Shown here: in pieces, positions 21,027 to 33,509 of the stretch
How positions within the stretch are numbered: position 1 is the first letter of the stretch
Layout of the letters: each line of letters starts with the position of its first letter
Source: JAGVPT01 sp963827085
GTDB taxonomy: Bacteria; Bacteroidota; Ignavibacteria; UBA10030; UBA8401
Direction of reading: 5' to 3'
DNA: 64,000 nucleotides
Assembly: GCA_963827085.1 (NCBI GenBank)
Contig: CAWGZY010000003.1
Coordinates: 1,054,001 to 1,118,000 of the forward strand
Program-made: the position numbers and the translations under genes
Notes under the pieces: generated by a model
What the model was told of the DNA's origin: nothing
Database searches by the model: none
The model's input: only the letters and a program-made list of their open reading frames with translations

Positions 21027-22736
21027 TTAATACACATTGTAACGAATTCCGATCAAAATATCATATTTCCCGGCATAGCTCGGATCGAGCAAGTAGTCAA
21101 AGGGATTGTTCAAAAATTCATTATACCCGGGAGTGACAGTATTATCCGTATACGTCGACGTCATCTGCGTGGTGAAACGCGTCCGCAGAGCGTGAAAGTC
21201 GATGAAGAGATCGCGAAACGGTTGATACGTTCCAACAATTCCGAACGATTGCTCTTTGGTTATCGGGCCGTACAAAAACGGGGGATCCCCGCCGCCATTT
21301 TGCGCATAATCATATTGATAAAAAGTAGACTCCTTTCCCCCTTTTCTCAACGATTGAAATTTCAATCCGATTTCAAGATTGTACATCGGGCGATGGTACG
21401 CGCTCACCGAAAAAAGATCGGCGTTCTGCCCGATCCAATCACCTAAATTGACACCATGGTCTTGATAGGTATCCTCGACATACTGATGGTTATACACCCA
21501 TGGATTGATGCGTGTGTATTCGACATTGATCCGTGTATCATGATACAATAGATCGTATGCATTGCCGCCCAGAGTAAATCCCAATTGATTACGATTTCGA
21601 GCCGGGCTGAGGAATGTTCCCGTATTAAATTCGTCAAAAAAAATTGGGAGATAGAAATCGAAATTCTTCACAACATCGAATTTAAAATTAAAAAATATTT
21701 GAGAATTATCCTGATTGTTCAAATAGTGCTCGGCTGTTTTGAAAAACATTATCGGAATCAGATACAGCAATTCCGGCTGGCGTCCCGGCCCTCCATAGAT
21801 TTCCGATTCCCCCACGGCAATATTGACCCCATTCCACGGCGTGACTTCCAGCATATTCGCCGCGATGTATTTATTCATATAGATCGGTCGTATACCCCAA
21901 TACTGCGTATTGTAGGTCTCCGCAGAATCTATGATTCCTGAAAAAAGCCATCCATGGATATAGGTGAAATCAATATCCTTGCTAATCCGTGCATGCAGCT
22001 TCAATTGCGGGTATGCGGGGGCTTTGGTCGAAAGGATAATATTGCCGTTCTCACCGGCACCCCACACATTCTGCATTTGCTCGCCTGTCAGCGTCACAAA
22101 TCCACAATCGACATTCACCTGGGCATTAAACACATCATAGTCATACGCGCCGGGTGATCCTTGGTTGGATATCACTGCCGCGGGCAAGGGAGACAAGGGA
22201 CGCAACGGCGCCTGAGCGCCCAATGTACTGACGTATGAGCCTCCGTCATGAGAATCGTGATAGTAGAAATAGGCCCCGACGCTGCTCCCCACGTATCCGT
22301 ATGCAAAAAGTCCATTCGTAAGAGTGTGAAGGACTGTTCCGTCGGCTTGATGATCGTACGACCCCGATCCGATGAGGTCAACCATAAATCGCGACGGCTC
22401 GCTTTCGTAATTATAGAGATGCCAGCGCTCATCCGACAAGTTATTGTAATTGAGACTTTTCATCTCTTCATAAAATTCTTCTTTGTAAAACTTCAACCGC
22501 TCTTGTTCTACGGTTGTCAATTGGGCACTCAGACTGTCAACGCGAATCAAAAACTTTGCAATGGATTGCCGCGAAAGCGGTTTCACCGCATCACGATAAT
22601 CATTGATAATTTGTTTTGCAGCCATCTCGTCGAGGAACGTATAGACTTCATGCGTTGCGGGGAGATACACGGTTTGAGCGAAAAGTGGGGAGCTCAAAAC
22701 CAAAAATAGAGCGAGATAAAAAAAAGAGTTTTTCAT
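21027..22736 (-). CDS. Wzi-family outer membrane capsule assembly protein
   Basis: A 569-residue protein with a signal peptide (FFYLALFLVLSSPLFAQ) and a beta-barrel of the capsule assembly Wzi family. A helical N-terminal section (VYTFLDEMAAKQII, about residues 30-110) is followed by many alternating aromatic strands, including GEQMQNVWGAGENGNIILS and the C-terminal ILIGIRYNVY, which ends in an aromatic-rich strand as barrels do. It would hold or organise capsule polymer at the outer surface. It is the first gene of the capsule locus in transcription order. It is intact. Confidence 0.8.
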   Translation of the reverse strand: MKNSFFYLALFLVLSSPLFAQTVYLPATHEVYTFLDEMAAKQIINDYRDAVKPLSRQSIAKFLIRVDSLSAQLTTVEQERLKFYKEEFYEEMKSLNYNNLSDERWHLYNYESEPSRFMVDLIGSGSYDHQADGTVLHTLTNGLFAYGYVGSSVGAYFYYHDSHDGGSYVSTLGAQAPLRPLSPLPAAVISNQGSPGAYDYDVFNAQVNVDCGFVTLTGEQMQNVWGAGENGNIILSTKAPAYPQLKLHARISKDIDFTYIHGWLFSGIIDSAETYNTQYWGIRPIYMNKYIAANMLEVTPWNGVNIAVGESEIYGGPGRQPELLYLIPIMFFKTAEHYLNNQDNSQIFFNFKFDVVKNFDFYLPIFFDEFNTGTFLSPARNRNQLGFTLGGNAYDLLYHDTRINVEYTRINPWVYNHQYVEDTYQDHGVNLGDWIGQNADLFSVSAYHRPMYNLEIGLKFQSLRKGGKESTFYQYDYAQNGGGDPPFLYGPITKEQSFGIVGTYQPFRDLFIDFHALRTRFTTQMTSTYTDNTVTPGYNEFLNNPFDYLLDPSYAGKYDILIGIRYNVY

Positions 22737-22799
22737 AAATATTCCACCATAGTTTTATAGAGATAGCTGTTTATTCACTAATGGGTTCAATACCCGACG

Positions 22800-23165
22800 C
22801 TTGTGTGGTCATTCCGGCGAAAGTTCCAAAGGAATTCCTTTGGAACCCGGTCGACGACTCCCCACGGGTCTATAACCTTGACGAGTCAAGTCGTTGACCG
22901 TAGGGTCGTTCTACGGATCTACAATCTGGATGTCCCCCCAGGGGGACATGACAAATACCTCGCTGCGTGCAGCAAGGATTATTTATTCCCTGATGTTACG
23001 CAAAAACCGTTTTTTGGCACACCCCCAACCCTTCTCGCTTTCGCCACACGCTCCGCACAGAGGGGAGCGGCGGGGCAAGTCCCCTCTGTGCGTTGCTCGC
23101 GCGATGACGAGAGGGGATTTAGGGGTGTGTCTTTTGTTTGGTGGAGCACTTCCTTCATGAATTCT
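22800..23165. repeat. Gene-free spacer packed with palindromes
   Basis: No gene is supported here. A 22-bp twin palindrome (TTCC-AAA-GGAA followed by TTCC-TTT-GGAA) lies at 22824-22845. Further on are GTCCCCCC/GGGGGAC near 22930 and a nested inverted repeat at about 23019-23140. The outer arms of that repeat are ACACCCC and GGGGTGT with CTTCTCG/CGAGAGG, and the inner arms GCACAGAGGGGA and TCCCCTCTGTGC are perfect. It resembles a small non-autonomous element or a strong structured transcript end. Confidence 0.6.
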
Positions 23166-23317
23166 TCAAAATGCGTAACACCAGTTATTCAGATCGCTGA
23201 TGGGAATTTAAGGGTCTATTAGAATATATTTACCTGCCCCCGAAAAACGATCCGCAATCAAGTTAAAAATTTTTATGTTTTAGATCAAAGGAGGGAGCGA
23301 TTTCTTATCCTCTTAAA

Positions 23318-23352
23318 AACAAAAATGCCCCGTGCTTTTCGGGGGCATTGAA
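23318..23352 (-). terminator. Rho-independent terminator after the DUF2442 gene
   Basis: On the minus strand AATGCCCC and GGGGCATT form a stem around a short loop, followed by a T-run. It is clearly related in sequence to the rRNA operon terminator at 23955, including its flank. Confidence 0.65.
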
Positions 23353-23393
23353 AAATAACTCAGGTTTCGACCAGAGATTGACCTCTTAACGAA

Positions 23394-23588
23394 TTAGGGT
23401 AATTGAAATCGTCCTTGAACGATTCCCGGAACAGTAATATCCTCATCTAAATTTTCCCAACGCAAAGCATATCCGTTTAAGCGTACCATCACCTCTTTAA
23501 GTTGCTCATCCGAAGCATTCTTTAATATCGTGAACCGATTTGCAGGAAAGCCGACAATTCTTCCGTCTGTCAGCTCAATATATATCAT
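23394..23588 (-). CDS. DUF2442-family protein, start uncertain
   Basis: A small protein (64 residues from ATG) of the DUF2442 family: IELTDGRIVGFPANRF and the C-terminal WENLDEDITVPGIVQG are the family core. Homologues usually carry about 22 more N-terminal residues. That extension is present in frame (VEKDVIAEPAALRAWAEKR, to about 23657) with an AGGAGA ribosome-site motif, but it has no ATG, GTG or TTG, so the original start codon may have been lost. DUF2442 genes typically pair with DUF4160 genes in toxin-antitoxin-like modules; here only a remnant of the partner lies upstream. Confidence 0.6.
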   Translation of the reverse strand: MIYIELTDGRIVGFPANRFTILKNASDEQLKEVMVRLNGYALRWENLDEDITVPGIVQGRFQLP

Positions 23589-23640
23589 ACGTTTTTCAGC
23601 CCACGCTCGAAGGGCAGCCGGCTCCGCGATGACATCTTTC

Positions 23641-23727
23641 TCAACGATTGTGGTACTTCTCCTTCAAAAAGTCCTTATGGTCGAAAACCAATTTTTCAAT
23701 CTGCCGAATTCCGTGAGGGGGCACCCC
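23641..23727 (-). pseudogene. DUF4160 C-terminal remnant
   Basis: A short reading frame ending at 23641 gives GIRQIEKLVFDHKDFLKEKY, which matches the helical C-terminus of DUF4160 proteins, the usual partner of DUF2442. The N-terminal two thirds are absent; upstream sequence passes into a dispersed repeat. So the module is broken. Confidence 0.45.
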
Positions 23728-23774
23728 CCGATTCCTTGCCAAAACGATCCTATTCTTTAAACAGTAGGCACACA

Positions 23775-23930
23775 CTCAATTTGAGACTTCTGAATAATTC
23801 CAAAAATAAATCTCGCGCAAAGACGCAAAGTCGCAAAGTCGCAAATTGGTCACGTAACAAAATCTTCGCGCCTTTGCGGCTTGGCGAGAGGCAATTTTTC
23901 AGATGTCTCAATTTATAATAATTCCATTGT
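23775..23930 (-). repeat. Dispersed inverted-repeat element, copy R1
   Basis: Read on the minus strand: ACATCTGAAAAATTGCC, GCCAAGCCGC, AAAGGCGCGAAG, TTTGCGACTTTGCGTC, TTTGCGCGAG and TTATTCAGAA in that order. The ends CTGAAAAATT and AATTATTCAG are inverted repeats. Copies R2 (37.6 kb) and R3 (38.1 kb) share the same order. It sits just beyond the rRNA terminator and may have truncated the DUF4160 gene. Confidence 0.65.
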
Positions 23931-23954
23931 AAAACAACTGCGGTCATTTTAACA

Positions 23955-23987
23955 AAAATGCCCCGTGTTTTTGACACGGGGCATTTC
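23955..23987 (-). terminator. rRNA operon terminator
   Basis: A 13-bp stem (AATGCCCCGTGTC against GACACGGGGCATT on the minus strand, up to minor end mismatches) is followed by a T-rich run about 10 nt after the 5S end. Confidence 0.85.
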
Positions 23988-23997
23988 AAAATATATC

Positions 23998-24110
<113 letters not shown>

Positions 24111-24642
24111 AATGTAAAAATTGCAATCGAGAAGATCCCGCTCTCGGCGGAACGCTAAGAGCGGGATCGAAACCTGGGCATTCTCCAGAAACCTTGACAA
24201 GGTTCGCCCGAAGAAGTAACAAAAAATTCAAGATCATTGTGTTAATTAATCATGAACCTTGTCAAGGTTCATTTTAGCGCACTTTCCAATTAAGTTTATG
24301 GCAACGCCATCACTTCGTGATTGATGCACAACGTTGTGTACACAATAAAAAATATTGGCAAGCCGCACGACTTATTAGTACTACTCGACTCGTCCGTTAC
24401 CGGACTTACATCTGTAGCCTATCAACCAAGTCATCTCCTTGGAGTCTTTAGTCCCGTCTTGCGACGGGAGGGGAAGCCTAATCTTGAGGCGGGTTTCGCA
24501 CTTAGATGCTTTCAGTGCTTATCCCATCCGGACGTGGCTACTCTGCGATGCCACTGGCGTGACAACAGATACACCGTCGGTCCGTTCATTCCGGTCCTCT
24601 CGTACTAAGAACGACACCTCTCAAGCTTCCTGCGCCCACATA

Positions 24643-24681
<39 letters not shown>

Positions 24682-24712
24682 TTCACGTACCGCTTTAATT
24701 GGCGAACAGCCA

Positions 24713-24743
<31 letters not shown>

Positions 24744-24997
24744 CGATGAACCGACATCGAGGTGCCAAACCTTGCCGTCGATATGAACTCTTGGGCAAGA
24801 TCAGCCTGTTATCCCTAGCGTACCTTTTATCCTTTGAGCGATGGCGCTTCCACGCGCAACCATCGGATCACTAAATCCTAGTTTCCTACCTGCTCGACTT
24901 GTAGGTCTCGCAGTCAAGCTCCCTTGTGCTTTTACACTCGGCGCATGATTACCAACCATGCTGAGGGAACCATTGAGAGCCTCCGTTACAATTTAGG

Positions 24998-26067
<1,070 letters not shown>

Positions 26068-26315
26068 ACCACTGTTCCTACTCCGGATTACGGAGCGAGG
26101 TTAGAATTCCAACAAAACAAGGGTGGTATTTCACTGTTGGCTCCACCGAAGCTAGCGCCCCGGCTTCAAAGCCTCCCACCTATTCTACACATGCTTTGTC
26201 CGAACCCAATAGTAGGGTGCAGTAAAGGTGCATAGGGTCTTTCCGTCCATATGCGGGTAACCGGCGTCTTCACCGGTACCACAAGTTCACAGAGCCCGTG
26301 GTTGAGACAGTGACC

Positions 26316-26403
<88 letters not shown>

Positions 26404-27849
26404 TGGGGCTTCGGTCGGGGGCTTTGCCTTGCGGCTAACTCCCTTCCTTAACCTTCCAGCACCGGGCAGGTGTCAGTCCCTATACATCGACTTAAAGTCT
26501 TAGCAGAGACATGTGTTTTTGTTAAACAGTCGCTTGGCCCGTTTCACTGCGACCCCATTCAGCTTGGGTTGTACACCCTCACCTACTAGGGGCACCGCTT
26601 ATCCCGAAGTTACGCGGTCAGTTTGCCGAGTTCCTTAACCACGGCTCACTCTAGCACCTTAGAATATTCTTCTCATCTACCTGTGTCGGTTTGCGGTACG
26701 ATCTGTCTGCAGTCTCTCATACGAAGTTTTTCTTGGCAGCGTGGTTAGATCCAGTTGTGGCCCTTGCGGGCGCCCTATTCCCGCCTCGGGATTAACGGAC
26801 ATGCGGATTTGCCAACACGTCCTCCCTACACGGTTAAACCACCTAAGCCAGCAGGTGGCCGGATTTCACTTCTGCGTCACTCCTTATGATCAAACGACTA
26901 CAAGCAGGTACAGGAATATTTAACCTGTTTTCCATCGGTTACGCCTTTCGGCCTCACCTTAGGATTCGACTAACCCTGAGACGATTAACGTTGCTCAGGA
27001 AACCTTAGATTTTCGGTGTCCAAGTTTTTCACTTGGATTATCGTTACTTATGCCTACATCTGCGTTTCCATCCGCTCCAGCAAGAGTTATCTCTCACCTT
27101 CGATGCAGATGGAATGCTCCCCTACCACAACCATCGAATGATGGTGTCCGTAGCTTCGGTGCGAAGTTTAAGTCCCGATAATTGTCGACGCTGGGTCGCT
27201 TGACTAGTGAGCTATTACGCACTCTTTAAATGATTGCTGCTTCTAAGCAAACATCCTAGTTGTCTGAGCAACCTAACATCCTTTCTCTGTTAACTTCGAC
27301 TTGGGGACCTTAGCTGGCGGTCTGGGTTTTTTCCCTTTTGGCAATGGAACTTATCTCTCACTGCCTGACTCCCATGAAACGTATCTACGCTATTCGGAGT
27401 TTGTCTGGGTTTGGTATCGTTGTGACGACCCTAGCCCAATCAGTGCTCTACCTTCGTGATACTATAACATGAGGCTAGCCCTAGAGCTATTTCGGGGAGT
27501 ACCAGCTATCTCCGAGTTTGATTGGTCTTTCGCTCCTACCCTCAGTTCATCCGAGCGGTTTTCAACCCACATCAGTTCGGACCTCCATGGCGTTTTACCG
27601 CCACTTCATCCTGACCAAGGGTAGATCACACGGGTTCGCGTCTGCCGCACGTTACTAAAGTTCGCCCTGGTTAGGACTTGCTTTCGCTACGGCTTCTGGA
27701 CTTAGTCCATTAGCCTTGCAACGTACGAGCAACTCGTAGGCTCATTAAGCAAAAGGCACGCTGTCACTCTCCAGCCGGTGCAAGCACCAACTGAATTGCT
27801 CCAACCGTTTGTAAGCATGCGGTTTCAGGTACTATTTCACTCCCTTCTT

Positions 27850-27886
<37 letters not shown>

Positions 27887-28630
27887 TCTATCGGTCACGA
27901 GAGAGTATTTAGTCTTACCAGATGGTTCTGGCGGATTCGTACAGAATTTCACTTACTCCGTACTACTTGGGATACCTTTAGGAGCCATTTCGTTTTCGCC
28001 TACAGGACTATCACCTTCTATGGTTTAGCTTTCCAGAAAATTCAGCTAACAAAATGGTTTCTGACTCCTCGACTGTTTTGCGATCCAATCAAAAGGTCCC
28101 GCAACACCAACGGCACAACGGTCGCAACCTTTAATGTGCCGTACGGTTTAGACTGTTTCCTTTTCGCTCGCCGCTACTTGGGAAATCGATTTTCTTTCTC
28201 TTCCTTGGGTTACTGAGATGTTTCACTTCTCCCAGTTGACTCATACGCGCCTATGAATTCAGCACGTTGTATCCCGACATTACTCGGGATGGGTTGCCCC
28301 ATTCGGACATCTCCGGGTCAAAGGCTGTTTCCGCCTATCCGAAGCTTATCGCAGGTAGCCGCGTCCTTCATCGTCTTCTCGTGCCAAGGCATCCTCCGCA
28401 TGCTCTTAGTAACTTAACCAAAAATCTTTTATTGAACACACAACGTAGAATCCCGCCCAAAAATCTGAACGAGACGGTGCATCAATAAACTTATATGGAA
28501 AGTTGATCTATGAAGCTTGTTACATAATGCTTTTGGGTTTCGAAAAAATCTTTGTTGCAGACGTTTGTTCGCCCGCCATCCTGAGACGGCAGACAACTAC
28601 TTGCCCGCATGTAAGATTTCCTCTTCTCGA

Positions 28631-28644
28631 TTGTCAAAGAACAA
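28631..28644 (-). promoter_or_regulatory. boxA antitermination element before 23S
   Basis: TTGTTCTTTGACAA on the minus strand matches the rRNA boxA consensus and nearly repeats the leader boxA at 30993. Around it (28650-28740, 28817-28890) are AT-rich repeats of the TTTCGATTGCCGA type. Confidence 0.65.
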
Positions 28645-28743
28645 AAAAAAATTTCCGAATTTCGATTGCCGAATTACGAATGAAAGCCCTAAATTTCTAG
28701 AACCACACTCGAAAATTGGCATTCGCCAATCGTCAATTCTTTG

Positions 28744-28816
28744 TGGAGCTAACCGGGATCGAACCGGTAACCTCCTGGTTGCAAACCAGGCGCTCTCCCA
28801 ATTGAGCTATAGCCCC
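28744..28816 (-). tRNA. tRNA-Ala (TGC)
   Basis: A 73-nt cloverleaf: acceptor GGGGCTA/TAGCTCC, anticodon loop TTTGCAA with TGC, T-arm GGTTCGATC. The CCA end is not encoded. It is the usual spacer tRNA between 16S and 23S. Confidence 0.95.
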
Positions 28817-28935
28817 AGGACAATTTTCGATTTTCGATTTCATGATTGCCGATTGAAAGAACAATCGACATTCGTCATTCGGCAATCGATAATTCCCTTG
28901 GGCGCCGATCCGTCTGGAGCTTGCGCTCGCCGTCG

Positions 28936-29160
28936 TGGGCCTAAGTGGAGTTTCCCGAAGGGATGCCCTCGGCAGAACCACCGACCTCACGCTTATGCCA
29001 TCGTTAAACGTGGGCCTAAGTGGAGTTTCCCGAAGGGATGCCCTCGGCAGAACCACCGACCTCACGCTTATGCCATCGTTAAACGTGGGCCTAAGTGGAG
29101 TTTCCCGAAGGGATGCCCTCGACAGAACCACCGACCTCACGCTTATGCCATCGTTAAACG
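28936..29160 (-). repeat. Three tandem 75-bp units of broken tRNA-Ile 3' half
   Basis: Three nearly identical 75-bp units start at 28936, 29011 and 29086 and run straight into the real tRNA-Ile gene at 29161. Each copies the tRNA-Ile from its 3' end to the anticodon loop (TGGGCCTAAGTGGAGTT, then GAACCACCGACCTCACGC, TTAT). Exactly 22 bp are inserted in the T-loop at 28953-28974, 29028-29049 and 29103-29124. The insert is TCCC-GAA-GGGA plus TGCC-CTC-GGCA. After TTAT the units diverge (GCCATCGTTAAAC). They cannot fold as a tRNA. Confidence 0.9.
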
Positions 29161-29234
<74 letters not shown>

Positions 29235-29341
29235 ATGGTCAGTTAAGGTTAAAAGAAAAATGTGTGCACAGCAGCAAGTAATTACTCTCAAGGAATGTTA
29301 TTCTAAGTTGATATCGTCTCCGCTTTCGCGGATGACATGCT

Positions 29342-30884
<1,543 letters not shown>

Positions 30885-30992
30885 TTCGATATCTTGAGTT
30901 ATCAACTTCGAGTATGATTGATTTGGCTTATTGTATTAATTAGCCAAGGTTAAAACCTTGATTGTAATTGACTTAGAAGCTGTGCACACAAA

Positions 30993-31006
30993 TTTTCAAA
31001 GAACAA
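30993..31006 (-). promoter_or_regulatory. boxA antitermination element in the rRNA leader
   Basis: TTGTTCTTTGAAAA on the minus strand, about 40 nt into the leader, is a good boxA match. It is the same element as the one before 23S. Confidence 0.65.
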
Positions 31007-31019
31007 TTTCTTGTAGAAT

Positions 31020-31046
31020 TAAAAGCCCGTTTCTGAACGGGCTTTT
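31020..31046 (-). terminator. Terminator-like hairpin at the rRNA start site
   Basis: AAAAGCCCGTT and AACGGGCTTTT form an 11-bp stem with a 4-nt loop and a T-run. It abuts the -10 box of the rRNA promoter, so the rRNA start would fall inside its first arm. It can stop read-through from the phosphofructokinase gene, while rRNA transcripts begin too late to form the whole stem. Confidence 0.65.
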
Positions 31047-31075
31047 AATATACGAACAAATAATCCAGTTGTCAA
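31047..31075 (-). promoter_or_regulatory. Sigma70-type rRNA promoter
   Basis: TTGACA (31070-31075), a 17-bp spacer and TATATT (31047-31052) on the minus strand; near-perfect match to the housekeeping consensus, about 160 bp before 16S. Confidence 0.8.
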
Positions 31076-31128
31076 GAAACTTTTGAATAAATTCGATAGA
31101 TTTTTGAAGAAATATTGGGATTCCGATT

Positions 31129-31209
31129 AGGTGTAGGACACTTCCACATAAGGTGAAGGTCTAAATTCTTGGGCTTGTCGGCCTCCATCAGGGTAAGTGT
31201 CCTACACCT
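31129..31209. repeat. 81-bp element with perfect 15-bp inverted ends
   Basis: AGGTGTAGGACACTT at 31129-31143 is perfectly complementary to AAGTGTCCTACACCT at 31195-31209, with 51 bp between. It lies 5 bp beyond the end of the phosphofructokinase gene. There is no T-run, so it is more like a small inserted element than a terminator. Confidence 0.65.
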
Positions 31210-31213
31210 TCTT

Positions 31214-32374
31214 TCAGTACAAAAACATCGGCTTGCCGAGCATATTAATAACTTTGGGAAGGTACTTGTCCTCATCGTAAAGCTGGAGAACGTCAACACG
31301 CTTCAGACCTTTTGTCAGTGTGTCGATGGGAACCGTGGTGTACTTTCCTTCGCGCAGCGCGACCATGTTCCCTGTTTTCTTTTTCAACACAAGGTCGGTC
31401 GCGAGGTTCGCGTAGCTGATGGCAACCATGCGATCGAGCGCGTCCGGTTCTCCGCTTCTCATCAGATAAGCGACTTGCTGGTAGATGATGTGAGACCCGG
31501 TAATTTTCTGAATCGCCTCACCGGTAATCTGCCCGATCCCGCCAAGCTTCTTGTGTCCGTACGCATCCTGCTCTCCGTACTCGACGATCTTGCCGGCAGT
31601 CATTTGCGCTCCTTCGGAAATCGTCATGATCGCGTAGTTGCTCGGATTGGTTTTTTTGTCATCCATTAAAAACTTTGCGAGTTTCTCCGGATCAAAATGG
31701 ACTTCGGAAATAATCGCACGGTCGACACCGGCAAGATACGCCGAGATCAGCGACGTTTCTCCCGAATTTCTTCCGAAGAGTTCGATCACCGCAATTCGCT
31801 CGTGCGAACCGGCAGATGTTCTCAGGTTCGTGATAAACTCAACGCTCCGCGTGACGGCAGTCGAGAAGCCGATGCAATAGTCTGTGCCGAACACATCGTT
31901 GTCCATCGTCTTAGGAATAGCGACGACAGGGAATCCTTCCTGGTGCAAACGCACTCCGTAGCTTTGCGTGTCGTCTCCGCCGATCGTGATAAGCACGTCG
32001 ATTTTCAAGTGTTCAAGGTTTCGCAAGATGTGCGGAGTGAAATCGGAAATCGGGTCGCCGTCTTTGGGCGGGCGTTTCGGATCCTGCAGAAATTTTGGGA
32101 TGTCCGACCATCTCACCTTTCCCGGGTTTGTTCTTGAAGTATGAATGAACGTTCCGCCGGAACGATCGATGGTCCTCGTGTTTTGCTTTGTCAGCGGCAT
32201 AACCCATTTATGCTGGCTTTCTTTATCGTCGGCGTTGAAGTTGAGAAGTCCAGCCCAGCCGCGGCGAAATCCGTAGACTTCCGCGCCCGCATCCGCAGCG
32301 AGATAGACAACCGATTTGATACATGGATTCAATCCCGGCACATCGCCGCCCCCCGTTAGTATTCCGATTCGCAT
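31214..32374 (-). CDS. pfp: 6-phosphofructokinase, PPi-type signature
   Basis: An intact 386-residue phosphofructokinase. LTGGGDVPGLN opens the nucleotide site. The phosphoryl-donor motif is TIGGDD (residues 130-135), where ATP enzymes have GGDGS. The catalytic loop is PKTMDND (154-160), where ATP enzymes have PGTIDND. Asp and Lys at these places are the known marks of pyrophosphate-dependent enzymes, so it probably converts fructose-6-phosphate and PPi reversibly. Fructose-6-P contacts (ELFGRNSGETSL, YLMRSGEPDALDR) are present. It is 23 bp downstream of surE, likely one transcript. Confidence 0.85.
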   Translation of the reverse strand: MRIGILTGGGDVPGLNPCIKSVVYLAADAGAEVYGFRRGWAGLLNFNADDKESQHKWVMPLTKQNTRTIDRSGGTFIHTSRTNPGKVRWSDIPKFLQDPKRPPKDGDPISDFTPHILRNLEHLKIDVLITIGGDDTQSYGVRLHQEGFPVVAIPKTMDNDVFGTDYCIGFSTAVTRSVEFITNLRTSAGSHERIAVIELFGRNSGETSLISAYLAGVDRAIISEVHFDPEKLAKFLMDDKKTNPSNYAIMTISEGAQMTAGKIVEYGEQDAYGHKKLGGIGQITGEAIQKITGSHIIYQQVAYLMRSGEPDALDRMVAISYANLATDLVLKKKTGNMVALREGKYTTVPIDTLTKGLKRVDVLQLYDEDKYLPKVINMLGKPMFLY

Positions 32375-32397
32375 AGTATTCTCCTGTTCGTTTTCAG

Positions 32398-33171
32398 TTA
32401 ATTGAGAGAGTTAATATCCCACTTCTTCATCGCTTCGAATGCTGCGTAGTCAGTGAGATCGTAGTGGATAGGTGTGATTGAAACTTTGTTGTTGAGTATT
32501 GCCCTCTGGTCGATGTCGTCGTCATGGTCAAGCTCAAGAAGATCTCCTTTGAGCCAAAAATATTCCCTGTCGTTCGGATCCCTTCGCGATTCGAACTCAT
32601 CATTCCAAACAGATTTTCCCTGCTTCGTGATCACGATTCCTTTAATTTCCGATGCCGCAACCGGCGGGACGTTTACGTTCAACAGCGTTCCTTTCGGCAA
32701 ACCTTGTTCAATAATTTTCAGGGACAACTTGCGGGCAAACACTGCCGCATACGAAAAATCTGCTTCGTCATAAGTCGTTAAAGAAATTGCAAAAGAAGGA
32801 ATACCAAGAATCGTTCCTTCGGTCGCGGCAGAAACCGTACCCGAATAGATCACGCTGATCGCGGTATTCGAGCCGTGGTTGATACCGGAAATAACGAGGT
32901 CGGGAGGATGCGGAAGCAATGAACGAACCGCAAGCTTCACGGCGTCGGCGGGAGTCCCGGTAACCGCGTAGCCGAAAAACGTCCCCTGCTTGTCGACCTT
33001 TTGAACACGCAGAGGGGAATTCATTGTGATCGCATGGCCGACGGCGCTCTGCTGCTTGTCAGGCGCGACGATCACAACGTCGCCGATCTTTTTAATTTCC
33101 TCCGCCAATGCATTGATGCCGGGAGCGTGAATTCCGTCGTCGTTTGAAATAAGAATCAATAATTTCTTCAT
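32398..33171 (-). CDS. surE: 5'/3'-nucleotidase SurE
   Basis: An intact 257-residue SurE, a cytoplasmic metal-dependent survival-protein phosphatase acting on nucleoside monophosphates. The metal site is ILISNDDGIHAPG near the N-terminus with Ser/Asn ligands further on (VISGINHGSNTA, with YSGTVSAATEG). The C-terminus (DRRAILNNKVSITPIHYDLT-like end) is normal. It lies directly upstream of the phosphofructokinase gene and divergent from tRNA-fMet. Confidence 0.9.
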   Translation of the reverse strand: MKKLLILISNDDGIHAPGINALAEEIKKIGDVVIVAPDKQQSAVGHAITMNSPLRVQKVDKQGTFFGYAVTGTPADAVKLAVRSLLPHPPDLVISGINHGSNTAISVIYSGTVSAATEGTILGIPSFAISLTTYDEADFSYAAVFARKLSLKIIEQGLPKGTLLNVNVPPVAASEIKGIVITKQGKSVWNDEFESRRDPNDREYFWLKGDLLELDHDDDIDQRAILNNKVSITPIHYDLTDYAAFEAMKKWDINSLN

Positions 33172-33286
33172 CGACCGAATAAAGTGCTAATTTTTTCCAT
33201 TTGAATATACTCAAAGATGGAATTTCTATCAAGAACTTTGCTGGCTTCCGAAGAACTTCGGTTCATCGCGGCGCGCCCACACGTTC

Positions 33287-33315
33287 TTGACTTACCAATA
33301 ACATTTGTCTATATT
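33287..33315 (+). promoter_or_regulatory. Sigma70-type promoter of tRNA-fMet
   Basis: TTGACT (33287-33292), a 17-bp spacer and TATATT (33310-33315) end 9 bp before the tRNA. Confidence 0.8.
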
Positions 33316-33324
33316 ATGAAACAC

Positions 33325-33397
<73 letters not shown>

Positions 33398-33412
33398 CAA
33401 GGTCTAAAGAAG

Positions 33413-33450
33413 AAATCCCTACTGTTGAGAGACAGTAGGGATTTTTTGTT
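33413..33450 (+). terminator. Terminator of tRNA-fMet
   Basis: AAATCCCTACTGT and ACAGTAGGGATTT form a 13-bp stem followed by TTTTGTTTT. Confidence 0.85.
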
Positions 33451-33509
33451 TTATCGAATAGCTACATCCGATTGTGTGATCTGCCGCTTTTCGGTTAGCC
33501 AATTTTGGT

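Noticed and set aside
28936..29160. CRISPR-like array of three repeats
   Set aside because: The 75-bp units are contiguous with no unique spacers, and they derive from tRNA-Ile.
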